Shown: positions 1 to 10,121, counted from the first letter of the stretch. The stretch is DNA of 64,000 nt from Pseudodesulfovibrio alkaliphilus (GCF_009729555.1 NZ_WODC01000005.1:225720-289719), one strand, 5' to 3'. Made by a program: numbers and translations. The notes: generated from the sequence alone by a model not told the origin.

Positions 1-30
1 GAACCGCTTTGGCGACACCGAGGAGGCGCT

Positions 31-888
31 ATGTTTGAGTCCTCATTTGCGAGCGAGATCAGTGGAATGCCCGGCCTGTTCTCCGTCCCGGACAGCAAGG
101 GGTTCTTCGAGGCTTCCCGCCCCGGCAGGGAGTTCCGACAATTGCGGATCGGCACCTACCTGCTTTCGAACCTCTTTGCCGCATCCTTCATGGGCAGATC
201 GGGTTTCGTGAAAGACAAGGATCTCGTCGGATTGAGCCGGAACAAGAGAGTCGCTTTTACCGGCGAGACTTTTGATCAGTGGGATCTCGATGTTCTCCTT
301 CATTGCGCCATGCGCTCCCCTGGTGCGCGGGGCGCGGCCGGGAAGGTGCAGGTCGACGCGGCGGCCCTGCTTCGAGAAGCAAGGCTCCGCAACTCCGAGG
401 AGAACAGGGAGCAGGTCTATGCAAGCCTGTTTCGCTTGCACACCGGCTCGTTGTGCATAGAAGGCGATGGCTACCGATCCATGACCCGACTCCTCGACCG
501 AGTGCTTCTTGACCAGACCAAGGAGCGCTGCCTTGTCGAGGTGAACCGCGATATTGTGAATGCACTGAGTGCGCAGCGGAGCTGGTACAGGGCCTTTGAC
601 AGCCGTTTCGCCTTGCGGCGCAACGGCTTGGCCAAGTGGCTCCAGGGGGTGGTCCTGGCGTTCTCGGGCGGCTTCAAAGCCGATATTCCCAGTCTGCACA
701 CGCTGTGCGGCATGAGCAGCCGCACCCGGTACATCTTTCCCAAACTGGTTGTGAAGGCCCTTCACGCCATGGAAGAAGCCGGTATCGTCGATTCCTGGCA
801 GGTCGAGGGAGGCAGGGTCGTGGTCCTGCCACGAAACCGTCAGCGGTCCGACGGCGCATGCGGGGTCATCACCTTCGGCTCCTTTTAG
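31..888 (+). CDS. TrfA-like plasmid replication initiator homologue
   Basis: This 285-residue protein resembles the TrfA family of plasmid replication initiators. TrfA binds iterons at the origin and loads host helicase. Visible family features are a FTGE-x-FDQWDLDVLLH block near residues 75-91 and a central segment WYRAFDSRFALRRNGLAKWLQG near residue 190. The latter matches the TrfA pattern of an aromatic core followed by an LxxWLxG motif inside a winged-helix fold. The start is supported by an AGGAGG ribosome-binding site 5-10 bases upstream. No iterons, parA/parB or mobilisation genes are seen nearby, so the gene looks chromosomal. It could be a remnant of an integrated plasmid or a domesticated regulator. 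The family assignment rests on recalled motifs; its role here is unknown. Confidence 0.6.
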   Translation: MFESSFASEISGMPGLFSVPDSKGFFEASRPGREFRQLRIGTYLLSNLFAASFMGRSGFVKDKDLVGLSRNKRVAFTGETFDQWDLDVLLHCAMRSPGARGAAGKVQVDAAALLREARLRNSEENREQVYASLFRLHTGSLCIEGDGYRSMTRLLDRVLLDQTKERCLVEVNRDIVNALSAQRSWYRAFDSRFALRRNGLAKWLQGVVLAFSGGFKADIPSLHTLCGMSSRTRYIFPKLVVKALHAMEEAGIVDSWQVEGGRVVVLPRNRQRSDGACGVITFGSF

Positions 889-1598
889 TCCGGGGGCGAC
901 AGCCCCATGACTCGGCAGGCCAGTCAGGACTCTGTCATCGGGGCCGGCGTGGGCTGCGCCTACTGAGTGCTGCGGATTACGGCCCAGGGCCTGCGAGGAT
1001 ATGCGGCGTCTCGCCAGAGACCTGATCGGCTTCTACAGGACGCCGCCGCCCTGGGAAACAGGAAACTCCCGGGGTGTCATCAGCAGGACATCGACCGACC
1101 GTGGACGGCCAGCCATGGCTTTGCAGCCCGACGCATGGCTCCCTGGCGACGTATGCTTTCCGGTACGCTGCCTCCCCCTTTCCGACCCGGAAAAACGGCA
1201 CCATTGCAATACCCGGCAAACGTCTTATATTGCATTCAGTCGCCGCCTTGCAGGTGTTACAATAATGTCAAAAGTGGCGCGGAAAGCGGCGTTGACAACC
1301 CCCTGGGTATATGAATAGCCAATAACAAGACGCAATGTGAGTGTCGCGGGGAAACTGCATGATTCCGGTTGTTCTTGATGCGTCGCATCCCGTATGGTTG
1401 GACAGCTGCTGCATGGTCGCCTGGGTCAAATGATGACCCGCTGTGCAGGGGCTGTCCGGGGAGGCCATATGGTGGAGGAGATTGGGGCGAGTCGTTCCAA
1501 TGGGTACGGGGATGATGCAATGTCGGTGGCCCTTCATGGTGTCGGGCCCGGAGCCTTAAACACGGTTGTCAAGCCGGGCAACTTTGGTGGTACGTGTG
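889..1598. other. Intergenic region upstream of the alcohol dehydrogenase operon
   Basis: About 710 bases without a convincing gene. Short open frames here overlap each other and have no family features. A TTGACA hexamer lies at 1292-1297 but has no good -10 partner. An inverted repeat GGGTCA-N5-TGACCC at 1423-1439 is a possible operator for the downstream NtrC-like regulator. I searched for a sigma-54 -24/-12 element with correct GG-to-GC spacing and did not find a clean one. Confidence 0.4.
1423..1439. promoter_or_regulatory. Inverted repeat, possible operator
   Basis: The sequence reads GGGTCA, five spacer bases, TGACCC. The site lies about 160 bases upstream of the alcohol dehydrogenase start. 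This is a plausible distance for an enhancer-type site bound by the sigma-54 activator encoded two genes downstream. It is seen once only, so binding is inference. Confidence 0.25.
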
Positions 1599-2741
1599 AT
1601 GCTCAGTACGAAATTCGCCATACCGGATGTCATTTTCGGTCGCGGCGCTATCACCCATCTGGCGCAATGCGCCAAGCGGGTAGGTGCCCAACGGGTGTTC
1701 TTTGTCAGCGACAAGGGTGTTGAAGATGCCGGCTGGGTCGGATTGGTCAAGGGAATCCTGAGGGCCAACGGGCTGGAGTGCGTGTATTTCAACGATGTCA
1801 ACTCCAACCCCAGGGACACACAGGTCCAACAAGGGGTCGAAGCCTACCGCGAGGGGGAGTGCGACGTTGTGGTCGCCATCGGGGGCGGCAGCCCCATGGA
1901 TGCGGCAAAGGGCATCGCCACCATTGTAGGCAACGGGGGGGAGATCAGGGACTACGAAGGAGCCAACAGGATCATGCGGCCCCTGCCGCCCATGATCTTC
2001 ATCCCCAGCACCGCCGGAAGCAGCTCCGACATCTCGCAGTTCTGTATCATCACCGACATAAAGAGACGAGTGAAGATGTCCATCATCAGCCGCTCGTTGG
2101 TGCCGGGCATATCCATCATCGATCCGCAGCTCCTGGTCACCCAGGACCGTAGCCTGATCCTCGCCTCGGGCATCGACGCCCTGGCCCACGCCATTGAGTC
2201 CTATGTGTCCAGGCTCGCCTCGCCGTTCACCGAGCTGCATGCCCGCAACGCCATCCGGCTGATCATTGACAATCTCATCCCCGCAGCCGAGGATAAGGAC
2301 ATACAGGCTCTGGAGCAGCTCTCCATCGCCAGCACCTCTGCCGGAATGTCCTTCAGCAACGCGGGGCTGGGAGATCTGCATGCTCTGGCCCACGCCCTCG
2401 GCGGGGTGTGCGACGTGCTTCACGGCTGGGTTCATCCGACGCTTCTGCCCTCGGTCATGCGTTACAACATGCCGTCGTGCATGGCGAAGATGGGGGATAT
2501 CGGCCGATTGATCGCCTTAACTGACACGGCTTCAGACAGGGAGGCCGCCCACATGGGGATCGAAAGGCTCGAGCGGCTTTTTGGGGAGTTGAATCTCAAT
2601 ACCAAGCTGCGGGAACTGGTGCCGGAGAAGTCCGATCTTGAACAGATATGTGCCACGGCGACCTATGATGCCTGCCACCTGACCAACCCGAGGCCCGCCT
2701 CGGCGGAAGACCTCATGTCCATTTGCGAGGAAGCCTGGTAA
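1599..2741 (+). CDS. Iron-containing alcohol dehydrogenase
   Basis: A group III NAD(P)-dependent alcohol dehydrogenase of about 380 residues, the usual size for the family. The nucleotide-binding motif GGGSPMDAAKGIA sits near residue 90. The metal-binding region follows, with the DALAHAIESY segment near residue 200 and the paired-histidine segment HALAHALGG...HGWVHPTLLP near residue 265. These normally hold a divalent iron. A TTG start 33 bases upstream is possible, but the ATG at 1599 gives the normal family N-terminus (MLSTKFAIPDVIFG) and follows GGTGG. The stop overlaps the next start (TAATG), so it is translationally coupled to a histidine kinase. The coupling suggests that kinase/regulator pair responds to or controls alcohol or aldehyde metabolism. 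The exact substrate cannot be read from sequence. Confidence 0.9.
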   Translation: MLSTKFAIPDVIFGRGAITHLAQCAKRVGAQRVFFVSDKGVEDAGWVGLVKGILRANGLECVYFNDVNSNPRDTQVQQGVEAYREGECDVVVAIGGGSPMDAAKGIATIVGNGGEIRDYEGANRIMRPLPPMIFIPSTAGSSSDISQFCIITDIKRRVKMSIISRSLVPGISIIDPQLLVTQDRSLILASGIDALAHAIESYVSRLASPFTELHARNAIRLIIDNLIPAAEDKDIQALEQLSIASTSAGMSFSNAGLGDLHALAHALGGVCDVLHGWVHPTLLPSVMRYNMPSCMAKMGDIGRLIALTDTASDREAAHMGIERLERLFGELNLNTKLRELVPEKSDLEQICATATYDACHLTNPRPASAEDLMSICEEAW

Positions 2742-3979
2742 TGACTGCGGCAACCACTCTGAGCGACCTCATCGGCATCGAGCACTCCAAGCTCGGGTTT
2801 TTTCAGGAGCTTCAGCAGACCGTGACCAAGCTCCAGCAGTCCAACAGGGAGCTGGAGGAGCAGCGGCGCGAGATTGCGGCCATTATCGACGGCATAACCG
2901 ATGTGATGATGGTCCTCTCGGAGGATCTGCGGATTCTTTCGGTCAACAATGAGTTCCATAAGCTTTTTCCCGAGGGCAACCCCATCGGCAGACATTGCTA
3001 TGAATTGTTCCGGCACAGTGGCATAGCCTGCCCGGAGTGCCCGGCGTTCCGTTCCATCTCCACCAACACGGTCTGCAAGGAGACCGCGGTGTTTCGGATA
3101 GGAGACTGCAACCACCAGTTCGAGATGCTCGCCTCGCCGCTGAAGAGCCCTGGCGGGGAAGAAAACAGGGTGTTGATCTTCAAGCGGGACGTGACCATGG
3201 AGAAGGAGCTTCAGGCCAAGTATTACCAAGCCGAGAAGATGGCCACGGTCGGCACCCTGGCCACTGGCATCGCCCACGAGGTCAACAATCCGCTCATGGC
3301 CATTTCCGGCTACGCGGAAGGCATCCAGCGTAGGCTGAAGAAGTACGCGGAGTGCATGCCCGAGGATGTGGCCCGCGAGTTTGTGGACTACACCGAGACC
3401 ATCATCGGGGAGTGCTCGCGTTGCCAGAGAATCGTGCGGAGCCTGCTCCATTTCGGCCACCCGGAAACATCGATTTTCGGAGTGGTCAGCCTCAACGACA
3501 TCATTCGGGAGAGCCTGACCATCCTCGGCTATCATCTGAAGAAATCTCGGAAGATATCCCTGAAGCTTGAGCTGGCAGAGGATCTGCCGTTTATCTTTGC
3601 CGACGAGCCGAGGCTTAAGCAGGTCATGCTCAACCTGGTGACCAATGCCATGGACGCCCTGGACGGCATGGAGGGTGTCATCACCGTCCGAACCCGCCTG
3701 GAGGGGGAAACCATGGTCGTCATGGAGGTGGAGGATACCGGGACGGGCATCGCTCCGGCCATCATGGACAGATTGTTCGACCCGTTCTTCACGACCAAAT
3801 CCATGGGCAAGGGCATCGGTATCGGGCTTGCCACCTGTTATGGCATCATCAAGGACCATGACGGGGACATTGATATCCACAGCGTTGAGGGCGAGGGTGC
3901 CTGCTTCAAGGTTACAATCCCGATTCAATTGGAGAAAGAGACAGATGCAGTCTCCCTATCATGTGCTTGTTGTCGATGA
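2741..3979 (+). CDS. PAS-domain sensor histidine kinase, NtrB-like
   Basis: A soluble 412-residue histidine kinase with no membrane segment. Residues 20-48 look like a coiled coil. A PAS domain follows to about residue 150, then a HisKA domain with phospho-acceptor H179 in GIAHEVNNP. The ATPase domain has N and G boxes (NLVTNAMDAL, DTGTGIAP, GKGIGIGLA). The PAS domain holds an unusual set of cysteines: C86, C97 and C100 (ACPECP), plus C112 and C123. These could bind a metal, a cluster or heme, or act as a redox switch. The gene starts inside the stop of the alcohol dehydrogenase gene and ends 35 bases inside the response regulator gene. The three genes are therefore almost certainly one operon and one pathway. 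The signal is not known. Confidence 0.88.
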   Translation: MTAATTLSDLIGIEHSKLGFFQELQQTVTKLQQSNRELEEQRREIAAIIDGITDVMMVLSEDLRILSVNNEFHKLFPEGNPIGRHCYELFRHSGIACPECPAFRSISTNTVCKETAVFRIGDCNHQFEMLASPLKSPGGEENRVLIFKRDVTMEKELQAKYYQAEKMATVGTLATGIAHEVNNPLMAISGYAEGIQRRLKKYAECMPEDVAREFVDYTETIIGECSRCQRIVRSLLHFGHPETSIFGVVSLNDIIRESLTILGYHLKKSRKISLKLELAEDLPFIFADEPRLKQVMLNLVTNAMDALDGMEGVITVRTRLEGETMVVMEVEDTGTGIAPAIMDRLFDPFFTTKSMGKGIGIGLATCYGIIKDHDGDIDIHSVEGEGACFKVTIPIQLEKETDAVSLSCACCR

Positions 3980-5288
3980 TGAAGAGAACATCCTCAGGCT
4001 CCTGAAAAACGAACTCAGTTCCTGCGACCGCATTGTCCACACGGCGGAAAATGCACAAAGTGCCCGCCAGGCGCTCAAGAAACAGCAATACGATGTCATC
4101 ATTCTTGACATCCGTCTGCCGGATGCGGACGGGCTTGATCTGTTCGCCGAATTCAAGATGGTCACCCAGGATGTGGAGCTGGTCCTCATCACCGGGCACG
4201 GCGACATCGACAATGCCGTGGAGGCCATGCGTATGGGCGTTTTCGACTATATCACCAAGCCATTCAAGCTGGACAGGCTGGAGGTGGTCATTGAGCGCGC
4301 CTATCAGCGTGTCTGCCTGCAACGGGAAAACAGGGGCCTGCGGCACACCCAGGCGGCGACCTCGGAACGGTGCAATCTCATCGGACGTTCCGCTCCCATC
4401 CAGGAGATCAAATTTCTCATCGACAAGTTGACCCATTCCGAGGTGCCTGTTCTGATCACTGGCGAAAGCGGAGTGGGCAAAGACGTGGTGGCGCAGGCCA
4501 TTCACACCCGCTCGCAGAGGGCGACGCAACCCTTTATCGTCAAGAATTGCGCCATGCTCTTTCGGGAGATGGTCCGCTCCGAGCTCTTCGGCCACAAAAA
4601 GGGTTCCTTTACCGGGGCCACGGAGGCCCACGAAGGACTTGTCGCGGTGGCGCATAAGGGAACGCTGTTTCTCGACGAGATCGGCGACTTGCCCGAGGAT
4701 GTCCAGGCCTCGCTGCTTCGTCTGCTGGAGACGAAGATGTACCGGCGCATGGGGGAAAACAAGGAGCGCAGGGCCGATGTCCGCTTTTTGTTCGCGACCA
4801 ATCGCGACCTGGCAAAGGCCGTTGAGGACGGCGCTTTCAACGAGGCCCTGTTCCATCGCATCAACGTCTTCAACATCCATATCCCCAGGCTGAGGGAACG
4901 CAAGGAGGACTTGCCGCTGCTCGTTGAGCACTTCCTCAACCTTCTGAGCAATGGCCGACCTGTGGCGGACATGCCGGAAAAAACCTTGAAACGCCTTTTG
5001 GCCTACGACTGGCCCGGCAATGTCCGGGAGCTGCGAAACGTGCTGGAACGGGCCCTGATTCTCTCGGACGGCAAAGCCATAACCGAGAACTGCCTACCCA
5101 AGGAGTTGCTCGACAGCGGTCAGGGCAACACGAACGCGCCGCCTCTTTCTCTTGAAAACATGGAGCGCGAGCATATCGCCAGGGTTCTCGCCATATGCCA
5201 CGGAAGCAGACAAAGGGCCGCCCAGGTTCTCAACATCGGGCGCAAGACCCTGTACCGCAAGATTCAGAAATACGGGCTCGAGCCCTGA
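3945..5288 (+). CDS. Sigma-54-dependent response regulator, NtrC family
   Basis: A 447-residue regulator in the standard order: receiver domain (phospho-acceptor D55 in IILDIRLPD), AAA+ sigma-54 activation domain, and Fis-type helix-turn-helix at the C-terminus. The AAA+ domain has Walker A GESGVGKD and the sigma-54 contact loop as GSFTGA, a tolerated variant of GAFTGA. The helix-turn-helix ends in RAAQVLNIGRKTLYRKIQKYG. The frame is open well upstream, but the receiver begins at MQSPYHVLVVDDEE, so ATG 3945 is chosen. This overlaps the kinase gene by 35 bases. It is the expected partner of that kinase and probably activates a sigma-54 promoter, perhaps that of its own operon. No convincing -24/-12 element was found upstream of the operon. 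Confidence 0.92.
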   Translation: MQSPYHVLVVDDEENILRLLKNELSSCDRIVHTAENAQSARQALKKQQYDVIILDIRLPDADGLDLFAEFKMVTQDVELVLITGHGDIDNAVEAMRMGVFDYITKPFKLDRLEVVIERAYQRVCLQRENRGLRHTQAATSERCNLIGRSAPIQEIKFLIDKLTHSEVPVLITGESGVGKDVVAQAIHTRSQRATQPFIVKNCAMLFREMVRSELFGHKKGSFTGATEAHEGLVAVAHKGTLFLDEIGDLPEDVQASLLRLLETKMYRRMGENKERRADVRFLFATNRDLAKAVEDGAFNEALFHRINVFNIHIPRLRERKEDLPLLVEHFLNLLSNGRPVADMPEKTLKRLLAYDWPGNVRELRNVLERALILSDGKAITENCLPKELLDSGQGNTNAPPLSLENMEREHIARVLAICHGSRQRAAQVLNIGRKTLYRKIQKYGLEP

Positions 5289-5364
5289 ACCGACACACGC
5301 CTTTTGTTGCGGCGGCGGTGTCGTCCGGGCCGCGCTTTTCGCCACAGCCCTGTCCGGCCAGGCG

Positions 5365-8193
5365 TCAGCGGTTCTTGAGGACCAGGCGAAGCTGTTGGCG
5401 CATTTCCTCCCTGTCCACGGGCTTGGCCAGATAGCCGTTCATGCCCTGGTCGAGGAAGGATTCCCTGTCTCCGGCCATGGCATAGGCGGTCAGGGCGATG
5501 ATGGGGATGTCCCTGTGGTAGTGCCCGGCCGCGCCGTTTCGGATGGCACGGGTGGCCTCAAGACCGTCAATGACCGGCATCTGGATGTCCATGAATACCA
5601 CGTCGAAGCGGGTGGCGGACAAAGCGTCAAGGGCCTGTCGGCCATTCTCCACGGCCACCACCGTATGGCCGTCCTTTTCGAGCAATCGGGTCGTTGCCAG
5701 CCGGTTCACCCGCGAATCCTCGGCCACCAGGATGCGGCAGGGGGCGATAGGGCTATCTGTTTGTTTCCCTGGGGCCGCTTCTTTTGCAATGGCCCGGCCA
5801 AGGCCGAAGGGGATCTGGAAATGGACCGTGGTGCCGACGCCGATCTCGCTCTCGATGGACATGGTCCCGCCCATGAGTTCCACCAGCCGTTTGCAGATGG
5901 ACAGCCCGAGCCCGGCGCCCTGGTGCTGGCGGCGCGTGCCTTCGCCCAATTGGGTGAAAGGCTGGAAGAGCCGGCTCTGGGCTTCGTCGGGAATGCCCGG
6001 CCCTGTGTCGGAGATGCTGAAGAGTATCCGGCATTGGGCATGCGGTTTGGCGTTGGTATCGGCCGGGGCGTCGGCCTGCTCGGAAGAAAGAAGCGACACT
6101 TGCACGGTCACGGCCCCGCCACGGGTGAACTTGAGGGCATTGCCCACAATGTTGCTGGCCACCTGCTGGAGCCGGACGGCGTCGCCGATGACCAGGGCCG
6201 GAATGTCCTTTGCGATGCGGAATTCGAGACTGTTTCCGGCCTGGGTGGCGCCGGGGCGGAAGAGTTGTTCCAAGGAGCGTAGCGACTCGCGCAGGTCAAA
6301 GGGATCGGTCAGGATCGTCAGCTTGCCCGCCTCGATGCGCGAAAGATCAAGGATGTCGCCCAGGAGCCGGGTCAGTCGCTTGGCAGCGTCCATGGCGAAT
6401 CCCGCATATTGGCGCTGCTCCTGGTCCAGTTGAGTGGTTTGCAGGAGTTCGAGCATACCCTGCATCCCGCCAAGGGGGGTTCTTATCTCATGGCTCATGT
6501 TGGCCAGAAATTCGGACTTGGAGCGGCTGGCTGCTTCGGCTGCGGACTTGGCGGCCAGGAGCGCCTCCTCTGCCTGTTTGCGGACCGTGATGTCGCGCAC
6601 GGCGGCCACGCGGCAGACCTCGCCCCTGAGCAGGAAGTTTCGTGCCTCTATCTCGGCCTGAAAGTACGAGCCGTCCCGCCTTCTGATTCGCGCTGTGTAG
6701 GGCGCGACCACCTCCCTGTCCATGCTCTGTCGAACGAGGCCCTGGTCCTCCTCGTGGATGAAATCGAGCAGGTTTCGTCCGAGCAGCTCATCGTGGGAGA
6801 ATCCGAACAAGGCGGCCATGGAGGCGTTGAGGTCGATGGCGATGCCCCTTCGGTGGACCACGACGCCCTCGGTGGTCAGATCGGCCAGCAGGCGGTTGCG
6901 CTCCTCGCTTTCGCGCAGCCATTCCTCGGCCGTGTCCCTGGCCTCGAGCATGGCGTTGACCGAGGTGGCTATGGTCTTGAATTCGGCCAGGCCAAGCCGA
7001 GTGGGGTCAAGGCGGGTTTTATGCTTGGCTGCGCTGGACAGAAAGCCTGTCAGCTCGTCCAGTTGGCGGCTCACGCGCCCTGACAGCAGACGGGCGGCAA
7101 ACAGAGCCAGGACCACAAGCAGCACGCACAGCATCGCAGCCCGAAGCAACCCGTTGAGCAGGTCGTCGTGGAGCAGTACGCGCCGTGCGGCGATTTCCGA
7201 TTCCACCTCGTCCACATAGAACCCGGAGCCGATGATCCATCCCCACTCCGGGACGCCGCGGACAAAGGCGATCTTGGGCGAGGGGGCGGCACCGTCGAGC
7301 TTGTTCCACAAGTATTCCAGGAAGCCGCCGCCCGGGAGCAGCGCCTTTTCGTGCTGGAGCTGGATGATCTTGACGCCGTCAGGGTCGGCCATGTCCCATA
7401 TGGAGGGTTGCCCCTGGGTGATCACGCCGTTGGTGAAGAGGGGGTCCCCCTCCATGGTGGAGCCGAAGAGATAGCCGCTTGCGCCGAAGCGGACCCTGAC
7501 CAGCCAGTCCAGCGTGGTCTGCCTGAGCAGCCGGGCGTGATCCTCCACATATTCCCCGGTGCCGATTAAGCAGTCAAAAGGTTCGAAATATTTGATAAAA
7601 GCTATTTTTGGATGGTCGTTGCCCCTGGTGTCCGGCTTGGTCCAGGTGTATTCATAGAATCCCTGTCCGTGCTCACGGGCCAGGGCGATCATGTCGCGGA
7701 TGACTGAGCGGCCGTCGCCGCTGCGCATGTCGAGAAGATTGACCCCTTCCAGCTCCGGCTTGTCGGTGAAGAGCAGCTCGGTGCCGTCCATTCTGGTGGC
7801 GAAGTAATAGCCCAGGCCGTCGTTGAACCGAATGGACCGCAGCGTTTCCAGCACGAGGTTCTGGAGTGCGGGTTTGTCCATGCTTCCGGCGTAGCGGTCC
7901 ACCAGACTCTGGGCAATGGCAACGGCTTCAAGGGTGCGTCCGCGTACCGATTCCCTGACCCGGCCGCGGGTCAAGGCGCTCTGGTGGGCGATGTATTCCA
8001 CGGCCCGATCCACCTGGTAGGTGATTTCGCTTTTGTTGCGCTCCACGAACTCAAGGCGGACCCTTGTTGCCTCGTCCTGGAAATCTCCATATTTTTCAAT
8101 GGCCCACAAGATGATACCCGCGAAGGACACCAGGACGGACATGGTCGCGATGCTGAGGAAGATGATGGCTGAAAAGCTCCGCTCTCTCAGCAT
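5365..8193 (-). CDS. Double-Cache hybrid sensor histidine kinase
   Basis: A 942-residue membrane kinase. TM1 is at about residues 8-30. A large periplasmic region follows with two Cache_2-type modules: one around [17 protein letters not shown] and a second around [17 protein letters not shown]2 is near 340-366. Next come a HAMP-like linker, a PAS domain, a HisKA domain (histidine in [12 protein letters not shown], about 566), an ATPase domain and a C-terminal receiver (aspartate in [10 protein letters not shown], about 869). The open frame extends 162 codons further, but that part is low-complexity Arg/His-rich shadow. ATG 8193 has AAGGGA upstream and begins directly before TM1. No HPt domain or separate output regulator is adjacent. 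Cache modules of this type usually bind small carboxylates or similar ligands; the ligand here is unknown. Confidence 0.9.
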   Translation of the reverse strand: MLRERSFSAIIFLSIATMSVLVSFAGIILWAIEKYGDFQDEATRVRLEFVERNKSEITYQVDRAVEYIAHQSALTRGRVRESVRGRTLEAVAIAQSLVDRYAGSMDKPALQNLVLETLRSIRFNDGLGYYFATRMDGTELLFTDKPELEGVNLLDMRSGDGRSVIRDMIALAREHGQGFYEYTWTKPDTRGNDHPKIAFIKYFEPFDCLIGTGEYVEDHARLLRQTTLDWLVRVRFGASGYLFGSTMEGDPLFTNGVITQGQPSIWDMADPDGVKIIQLQHEKALLPGGGFLEYLWNKLDGAAPSPKIAFVRGVPEWGWIIGSGFYVDEVESEIAARRVLLHDDLLNGLLRAAMLCVLLVVLALFAARLLSGRVSRQLDELTGFLSSAAKHKTRLDPTRLGLAEFKTIATSVNAMLEARDTAEEWLRESEERNRLLADLTTEGVVVHRRGIAIDLNASMAALFGFSHDELLGRNLLDFIHEEDQGLVRQSMDREVVAPYTARIRRRDGSYFQAEIEARNFLLRGEVCRVAAVRDITVRKQAEEALLAAKSAAEAASRSKSEFLANMSHEIRTPLGGMQGMLELLQTTQLDQEQRQYAGFAMDAAKRLTRLLGDILDLSRIEAGKLTILTDPFDLRESLRSLEQLFRPGATQAGNSLEFRIAKDIPALVIGDAVRLQQVASNIVGNALKFTRGGAVTVQVSLLSSEQADAPADTNAKPHAQCRILFSISDTGPGIPDEAQSRLFQPFTQLGEGTRRQHQGAGLGLSICKRLVELMGGTMSIESEIGVGTTVHFQIPFGLGRAIAKEAAPGKQTDSPIAPCRILVAEDSRVNRLATTRLLEKDGHTVVAVENGRQALDALSATRFDVVFMDIQMPVIDGLEATRAIRNGAAGHYHRDIPIIALTAYAMAGDRESFLDQGMNGYLAKPVDREEMRQQLRLVLKNR

Positions 8194-8495
8194 GACACAT
8201 CCCTTGAACGGCTCTGGGCCGGAACGTCCGTGCCGTTGCCCGAGAGCCAGCGCACCACGCCGCTCCCACGGCTCGTGCCGCGACCATTGTGCGTTCGCAT
8301 GTTCCTCCCCTGACGGCAGTTCCCGTTGCCCATTCGAACAGCGTTTAAAACTTAACACGAAAGCGGGCGCTCCGCCACTGTCAAGCGACAGAAACACGCA
8401 GGTCTGCCGGTTGGCCCTGCAAGACGAAAAAGCCCGGGCCAGCGGCCCGGGCTTGATCGGCGGTCGTCCCGCCTCGGGGAGAGGCTTTGGGGAGG
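8194..8495. other. Intergenic region between two minus-strand genes
   Basis: About 300 bases with no gene. It holds the terminator of the glutamate-synthase-like gene (8427-8454) and presumably the promoter of the hybrid kinase. A minus-strand TTGACA lies at 8379-8384, but no good -10 is found at the right distance. Confidence 0.4.
8427..8454 (-). terminator. Rho-independent terminator of the glutamate-synthase-like gene
   Basis: The 11-base arms AAGCCCGGGCC and GGCCCGGGCTT pair perfectly around a 3-base loop. On the minus strand the stem is followed by a T run. It lies about 40 bases past the stop of the minus-strand gene ending at 8496. Confidence 0.8.
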
Positions 8496-10121
8496 CTACA
8501 TGTCGATGATGTTCTTGGCGGTGTCGTCCATCATGTCGGTGATGAACTTGATGCCGGTCTCGCGCTCGGTTTCGCGGTTGCCCGAGGCGATGTCGGCGCG
8601 GGAGATCTCTTCGAGGGAGAACTTGCGGGCGCCGCACAGAAGCTGCTGGAGCTCGGCCGAGAGCTTGTCCACGAGGCACCAGATGGCCACTGCGCCCAAG
8701 GGCAGGTGGGCCATCTCGTTCTTGCCGACCTTCTTTGCCACATCGTGGTAGCTGGCGAAGATTTCCTCGGGGCTGCTGCCGTAGGCGGCCACTGCGGCGG
8801 GGAGCTTTTCCCAGTTGCCGCTGAGGCGTTCGCGGCGGTCGGGGAAGAGGGCTCCCTCGATGTTGGAGCCCAGGAAGCCGGGAATCATCATGGCCCGGCC
8901 CATGCAGATAAGCTTGGTATAGGGAGCGCCCATGGCCAGTGCCTTGAAGATGGTGCTGCCCTTGGTGAAGCCGCCCGCAAAGGACATGTCCACCACGCGC
9001 TTGCCGCGAGCGGCCAGTCGGGTGGCGTACTCGTGGGCCTTGGCATGGAGGAGGATGGAGGGAACGCCCCAGCTCTCCATCATGTTCCAGGGGCTCATGC
9101 CGGTGCCGCCGCCAGAGCCGTCCATGGTCAAAAGGTCGAGTTCGGCTTCGGAGGCGAACTTGATGGCCATGGCCAGGGCCTCCATGCCGTAGGAGCCTGT
9201 CTTCAGCGAGATGCGCTTGAAGCCGAGTTCGCGCAGGTACTTGACCGAGTTCATGAACTCGTCGTGGACCTGTTCATAGGTGGAGAGGTTGGTATAGCCC
9301 AGACGGCTGTGTCGGGCAAAATGCTTGATCGCGCCGCGCCTGTAGCCTTCCTCCACCTCGGGTTTCTCCGGGTCCGGGTCGACAAGGTAGCCGCGCTGCT
9401 TGAGGAACAGGGCGTAGTCGAGGCTCGAAACCTCGATCTCGCCGCCGATGTTCTTGGCCCCCTGTCCCCACTTGAGTTCGATGATGACCTTGTCGCCGTA
9501 TTTCTCGGCCAGGTATTCGGCCACGCCGTTGCGGGTGTCCTCCACGTTCATCTGGACGATGATGGCGCCATAGCCGTCGTAATAGCGTCTGTATATGTCG
9601 ATGCGGCGTTCCAACTCGGGGGCTTTGGTGATGCGGCCGTTGGCCAGTACGGACTCACGGTCCACGCCGACCACGTTCTCTCCCACCACGATGGGAGCGC
9701 CCACCAGGGCACAGCCCACGGCAAAGGAATCCCAGTATTTGGCGGCAATGAAGGTCGATCCGAGTGCGCCGGTCATGAAGGGCACGCGACACTTGGTCTT
9801 TTCCTTGGCACCGAAGGAGGTTTCGAGATTGACATCGGTGAAGAGCAGGTCCTGCTCGGTGTTCACCGGCCCCATGGCGCCGTAGTTGAGGCCCTGGATA
9901 CGTAGCGAGTTGTAGGAAACGCCCAGGTGGGTGGTGTTGCCGCTGCCGGCGGTGACCATGCCGAAGTCACGCGGGTAGAGCATTTCGCGTCCCCGAAGCG
10001 AAGACATCCAGGTCTCGCACTTGCCCTGACAGTCGGCCCGGCACAGGGTACACAGGCCGGACTCTATGGCATTGCCGCGATTGACACTTCCGAGCACATC
10101 ATTGCTTTTGAGCCAGTTCAT
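8496..10121 (-). CDS. Stand-alone FMN glutamate-synthase-like protein
   Basis: A 541-residue protein matching the central FMN-binding (GltB2) domain of glutamate synthase. Visible family segments are [14 protein letters not shown], the FMN-site block [17 protein letters not shown], and the later [21 protein letters not shown]. Two things are odd. The usual 3Fe-4S motif of GltB (a CHxNxCPxG block after the FMN site) is absent; the corresponding stretch reads [16 protein letters not shown]. Instead there is an N-terminal cysteine group [12 protein letters not shown] near residues 24-35. Neither a glutaminase domain nor a small subunit gene is adjacent. The start at 10121 follows a GGGGAG site and is preferred over an upstream start in AT-rich DNA. 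The true reaction may not be glutamate synthesis. Confidence 0.8.
   Translation of the reverse strand: MNWLKSNDVLGSVNRGNAIESGLCTLCRADCQGKCETWMSSLRGREMLYPRDFGMVTAGSGNTTHLGVSYNSLRIQGLNYGAMGPVNTEQDLLFTDVNLETSFGAKEKTKCRVPFMTGALGSTFIAAKYWDSFAVGCALVGAPIVVGENVVGVDRESVLANGRITKAPELERRIDIYRRYYDGYGAIIVQMNVEDTRNGVAEYLAEKYGDKVIIELKWGQGAKNIGGEIEVSSLDYALFLKQRGYLVDPDPEKPEVEEGYRRGAIKHFARHSRLGYTNLSTYEQVHDEFMNSVKYLRELGFKRISLKTGSYGMEALAMAIKFASEAELDLLTMDGSGGGTGMSPWNMMESWGVPSILLHAKAHEYATRLAARGKRVVDMSFAGGFTKGSTIFKALAMGAPYTKLICMGRAMMIPGFLGSNIEGALFPDRRERLSGNWEKLPAAVAAYGSSPEEIFASYHDVAKKVGKNEMAHLPLGAVAIWCLVDKLSAELQQLLCGARKFSLEEISRADIASGNRETERETGIKFITDMMDDTAKNIIDM

Noticed and set aside
1190..1520. Sigma-54 promoter upstream of the alcohol dehydrogenase operon
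   Set aside because: Several GG and GC pairs were checked, but none had the required 12-base offset with TGGC/TTGC context. The best (near 1400) is one base short.
1394..1723. Small open frame before the alcohol dehydrogenase
   Set aside because: It runs into the dehydrogenase gene in another frame and has no family features.
5291..5323. Terminator between the response regulator and hybrid kinase genes
   Set aside because: The hairpin CGACAC...GTGTCG is short, has a bulge and a long loop, and lacks a T run on either strand.
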